Shown here one piece after another: positions 61,360-64,000 of a stretch of DNA of 64,000 nucleotides. Origin of the DNA: Runella aurantiaca (GTDB lineage: Bacteria; Bacteroidota; Bacteroidia; Cytophagales; Spirosomataceae); assembly GCF_003339505.1 (NCBI RefSeq), contig NZ_QPIW01000001.1, positions 1 to 64,000 on the forward strand, given 5' to 3'. The notes under the pieces were generated by a model. It did not search any database, was not told the DNA's origin, and worked only from the letters and a program-made list of their open reading frames with translations. Numbering within the stretch: position 1 is the stretch's first letter; the number at the start of each line of letters is the position of its first letter. The translations under genes were made by a program, and so were the position numbers.

Positions 61360-63276
61360 TTATTTCAAATTGTCCTCAAACCATTTCACCCGTTCTTTCA
61401 ATTCTTCAATCGTTTCCCTCATTTCCTCACCTGCTTTCAGATACTCATTGGGGTACTCATCTTTGAGATACTCCATCGTGAGGAAATAAATGGGCTTTAA
61501 GCGGTCTTTGAGTTGAGGAACCTCTTCAAAAAGTTGATGGACTGTGTGGTACTGTTTTTTAGCAATTAGAAGAGAAAAAAGCTCTTGCCATTGCCAATCA
61601 TAAACATCTTCTATTTTTAAATTTGTGTTGATTTTATGGATTAATTGGAGAGACAGGGAGATTTTATTTAAAATTAAACAATGGATTATAATCATAAAAA
61701 GAGCATTGATGGCATTAGCTAATGTCCCTTTTTCTAATTCTTCTATTTGTTTTATAAATCTTTGCAAATAAGTTGCCGAATATTCAGAAGTTCTATTCTT
61801 TGAGGATTGAACTTTAAAGACTGTACCATCAAGTAGTTGATTTACTATTTTTCTTGTGATATTTTTATATTCATTTTTAAGAATTTCTAAAAGTTTTTCG
61901 TCATATCCTTTCTTTTTCAAATGATTAATTGCTATCGGTATGAGTTTAAACTTTTCATTTGAGATCTCCTCATTATCCACCATCGAATACGCCAACGCCC
62001 TATCAAAAACCGTATTCAATTCATAAGTACCTTTCTCTAAATTATTCTCAAAACGTTCAAAGAGTTGTTTGAGGTCGTTGGTATCGCACCAACCTTCCAA
62101 AAACTTTACAAACCAAATCACCCGTTGCTTGTCTTGGCGGGTAGAGTAGCGCATTAAGTACCAAATATTGAAAAATCGTTCCTGTAAGCGGTAGAGGTGG
62201 GTACGGCCTGTGGTGCGTGGCTCTATTTCAATGATTTGGTTATCAACCAATTGTTTGAGTTGGGCTGATATTTGATTGGTTTTCAACCCTTGCCTTTCCG
62301 AGCGGGCCAATTCGGCAATTTCACTCACGGTTACGGCATCCCACGCCCGGGCCACGGCATCTACGATGAGCTGTTGCTGCGGTTTGAGGTCGTCCATACG
62401 GTGTTTGTAGAGGGGTGTTACGCGGTCGAGAATCACCTCCAAGTCTTTGAAACTGTCCTGCTTTTCGTTGTCCATAAAGACATCAAAGAGCATCACCATC
62501 GTGCGTATGACGCCGCCCGATAGCTTACGCATCACCTCAATGCGCGGGCGTTGGGTCTTGAGCATTTCCTGAAAAGTCTCGCTTTTGCCCTCATTTTCGG
62601 CCAATTTCTCAAAAAGCGTAATGGTTTCGTCGGCGGTCATGCCTTTGAGCCGAATCTGATAAAAAAAATCAAAAAAAGGCTCTTTGTAATCGAAGGTATG
62701 TTCGAGCAGCGTAGCCGACGCCCCCACCAATCGCAGGTGTGGCGAATTCATCAGGATATTGCGGAGGCGGTGCGTGGCGGTTTTGCCGATTTTCTCCAAA
62801 AACTGCCCAAAATTGTCGTGAAAAACGATGATTTTCTGTTGGTTCTGTTTCAAATAATCCACTAAAATTTCAAAGGCTTTTTGGTCGTAATCGGCTTCAA
62901 ACTCACGCTTTCGCATTTCATCCAAAAGCGTTTCGTAAGCGGGGTGGTCTTCAGCGAGGATTTTGGCAATGTGTTCAAAAAATGCCGCCAAATCGGGCAT
63001 CGAATACTGTTCTTCGTTAAAAAGCACAGGAAGGAGCCATTGATTCAACTTTTCATCGTCTAGCACCGCATATTTAAGACGCAGTAAAAGTGTCGTTTTT
63101 CCCATGCCTCTTTGCCCTAAAATCATGTAATGCTGCGGCGGGTGCTGCATAGTATCTTCCTGAATATCCGTAAATAGTTGCTCAAAATCCGCCGTTCTAA
63201 CCACAAACTCTGCTTTGAGTTGTAGTGGCTCTTTTTGGGGAGGATTGAATAGGTATTTTAGCTTTTTATCAGACAT
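61360..63276 (-). CDS. AAA/STAND-like ATPase with winged helix and helical C-terminus
   Basis: 638 residues, cytoplasmic. Walker A GQRGMGKTT is at 54-62, Walker B KIIVFHDN at 148-155 (D154 with N in place of E), and a sensor-like LRLVGASATLLE near 184. A winged helix follows at about 310-375 (VTVSEIAELARSERQGLKTNQISAQLKQLVDNQIIEIE), then about 250 residues of helical repeats. It looks like the archaeal-ATPase/Orc-like branch often found as STAND-type switches in bacterial conflict systems. Its start overlaps the upstream ATPase gene by 8 bases, so the two are coupled. Trigger and output are unknown. Confidence 0.75.
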   Translation of the reverse strand: MSDKKLKYLFNPPQKEPLQLKAEFVVRTADFEQLFTDIQEDTMQHPPQHYMILGQRGMGKTTLLLRLKYAVLDDEKLNQWLLPVLFNEEQYSMPDLAAFFEHIAKILAEDHPAYETLLDEMRKREFEADYDQKAFEILVDYLKQNQQKIIVFHDNFGQFLEKIGKTATHRLRNILMNSPHLRLVGASATLLEHTFDYKEPFFDFFYQIRLKGMTADETITLFEKLAENEGKSETFQEMLKTQRPRIEVMRKLSGGVIRTMVMLFDVFMDNEKQDSFKDLEVILDRVTPLYKHRMDDLKPQQQLIVDAVARAWDAVTVSEIAELARSERQGLKTNQISAQLKQLVDNQIIEIEPRTTGRTHLYRLQERFFNIWYLMRYSTRQDKQRVIWFVKFLEGWCDTNDLKQLFERFENNLEKGTYELNTVFDRALAYSMVDNEEISNEKFKLIPIAINHLKKKGYDEKLLEILKNEYKNITRKIVNQLLDGTVFKVQSSKNRTSEYSATYLQRFIKQIEELEKGTLANAINALFMIIIHCLILNKISLSLQLIHKINTNLKIEDVYDWQWQELFSLLIAKKQYHTVHQLFEEVPQLKDRLKPIYFLTMEYLKDEYPNEYLKAGEEMRETIEELKERVKWFEDNLK

Positions 63277-64000
63277 TTTTTGACCACCATTTTTTGAGGA
63301 TTGGAGAATAAAACCGCCATTGTTTCTCAGTCGCTTCCGCGATGTACCCGTCGTATTCGAGTGTTAGTAGAATATTTTTGAACGATTCTTCGAGGCGATG
63401 CTTTACGGCCAAATCATACAACTCCAATTCGGCTACAGATTGATATTCAGCGAGTTTTTTGAGTAAATCGTGTACCAATGACAATTCGTTTCGATTAAAA
63501 ACCTGACTCAAACGCCCTCGGTAGTGTTCGAGGTAAATGCTTCCGTTTAGGACTAGCTCATTGAAAGCGAGGTCAATAAATGTCCTGTTCACTTCGCGAG
63601 ATTCTATGCGGTATAAATCACGGATTTCTTTGATAGCCAACTGAATATGAAACGGAATTAACCATTCGATTTTCTCTTTCAATAAGTATGTCAAAGCCTC
63701 CTCAGAAGCCTCAATTTGATAGTTTTCGAGTAACGTTTTGGCCAACTCTAGCGCATCTTTTAACGAAAGTGGACGTAACTTATAAGTCTGAATATCATTG
63801 ACATCGGCGGTTGCGTTGAGTTTTTTGACTACTGAAAGCAAGCCAATTGAACCCGTATAAATAAACTTGATTTTCTGATTGTATTTGTCATTCTGGCGGA
63901 TGGCTCGATTTTGTTTGAGGAAATTCCGAGCGGCTTGTTCGCCTTGCTCGTCACGAATGTGTTCAATCGTAACCGGAAATTCATCAATCATCAGCAGGAT
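63269..64000 (-). CDS. Second AAA/STAND-like ATPase, 5' end outside the window
   Basis: The frame is open to the right edge, so the N-terminus with Walker A is missing. The visible part begins ILLMIDEFP, a Walker B with D and E, followed by IKFIYTGSIGLLSVV (sensor-1-like), LRPLSLKDALELAKTLL (the P-L-S-x-x-x-A lid signature of this ATPase branch) and a winged helix (SVAELELYDLAVKHRLEESFKNILLTLEYDGYI) ending YSPILKKWWSKNV. It encodes at least 243 residues. It precedes and overlaps by 8 bases the gene at 61360-63276, so two related but different ATPases are made together. Confidence 0.75.
   Translation of the reverse strand: MLLMIDEFPVTIEHIRDEQGEQAARNFLKQNRAIRQNDKYNQKIKFIYTGSIGLLSVVKKLNATADVNDIQTYKLRPLSLKDALELAKTLLENYQIEASEEALTYLLKEKIEWLIPFHIQLAIKEIRDLYRIESREVNRTFIDLAFNELVLNGSIYLEHYRGRLSQVFNRNELSLVHDLLKKLAEYQSVAELELYDLAVKHRLEESFKNILLTLEYDGYIAEATEKQWRFYSPILKKWWSKNV

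Overview
The window looks like a chromosomal segment of an aerobic Bacteroidota, most likely a Cytophagales/Spirosomaceae member (Runella- or Spirosoma-like; inference). The signs are a SusC/SusD pair, a TonB-linked protein of the Bacteroidetes-type outer-membrane barrel family, ASPIC/VCBS repeat proteins, a 7TMR-DISM histidine kinase and several promoters of the TAnnTTTG type. No rRNA, tRNA or CRISPR array was found.

Layout. 1-4260 is an accessory patch: the end of an IS4-like element sits inside and truncates an SDR gene, followed by an AT-rich DUF262 + HEPN gene pair and a Fic protein with a symmetric operator-like array at its start. 4300-17300 is mixed metabolism: AraC regulator and SDR, a TonB-linked barrel, an aldose-epimerase-like protein, a nucleotidyltransferase-fold protein with a small partner, the conserved arylesterase / LolD-like ATPase / FtsX-like permease group (the tesA-ybbA-ybbP arrangement of E. 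coli), an MFS carrier and a zinc alcohol dehydrogenase. 17400-31740 reads mostly on the minus strand: SusC, SusD, terminator, then a cytochrome c/copper monooxygenase fusion, a VCBS/ASPIC protein, a vanadium-haloperoxidase-fold enzyme and a TlpA-type thioredoxin, with a divergent ROK regulator. 31736-34779 holds MlaE-type permease, pdhA and recF.

34919-39482 is the most unusual block: four tightly packed plus-strand genes for a divergent sigma-factor-like protein, a single-pass anti-sigma-like protein, an M48-like metallopeptidase fused to an apparent outer-membrane barrel, and a lipoprotein with a matrixin-like domain that has lost its zinc ligands. It reads like an envelope-stress signalling operon that I cannot match to a named system. 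A GNAT-like protein and a convergent LuxR-type response regulator / histidine kinase pair follow. 43325-47695 is a second envelope cluster (OmpA-domain protein, three-repeat PPC-like lipoprotein, Ser/Thr/Pro-rich barrel, W/PGY-repeat protein with a G9 tract).

48288-61310 is scattered housekeeping and accessory genes: a TIM-barrel secreted protein, NeuD-like acyltransferase, metallophosphatase, LysM protein, purE, fatty-acid hydroxylase-type enzyme, LacI regulator beside a myo-inositol oxygenase with a palindromic operator candidate, methylmalonyl-CoA epimerase, YhhN, a cold-shock protein and a secreted esterase. The window ends in two overlapping AAA/STAND-like ATPase genes, the second cut by the edge.
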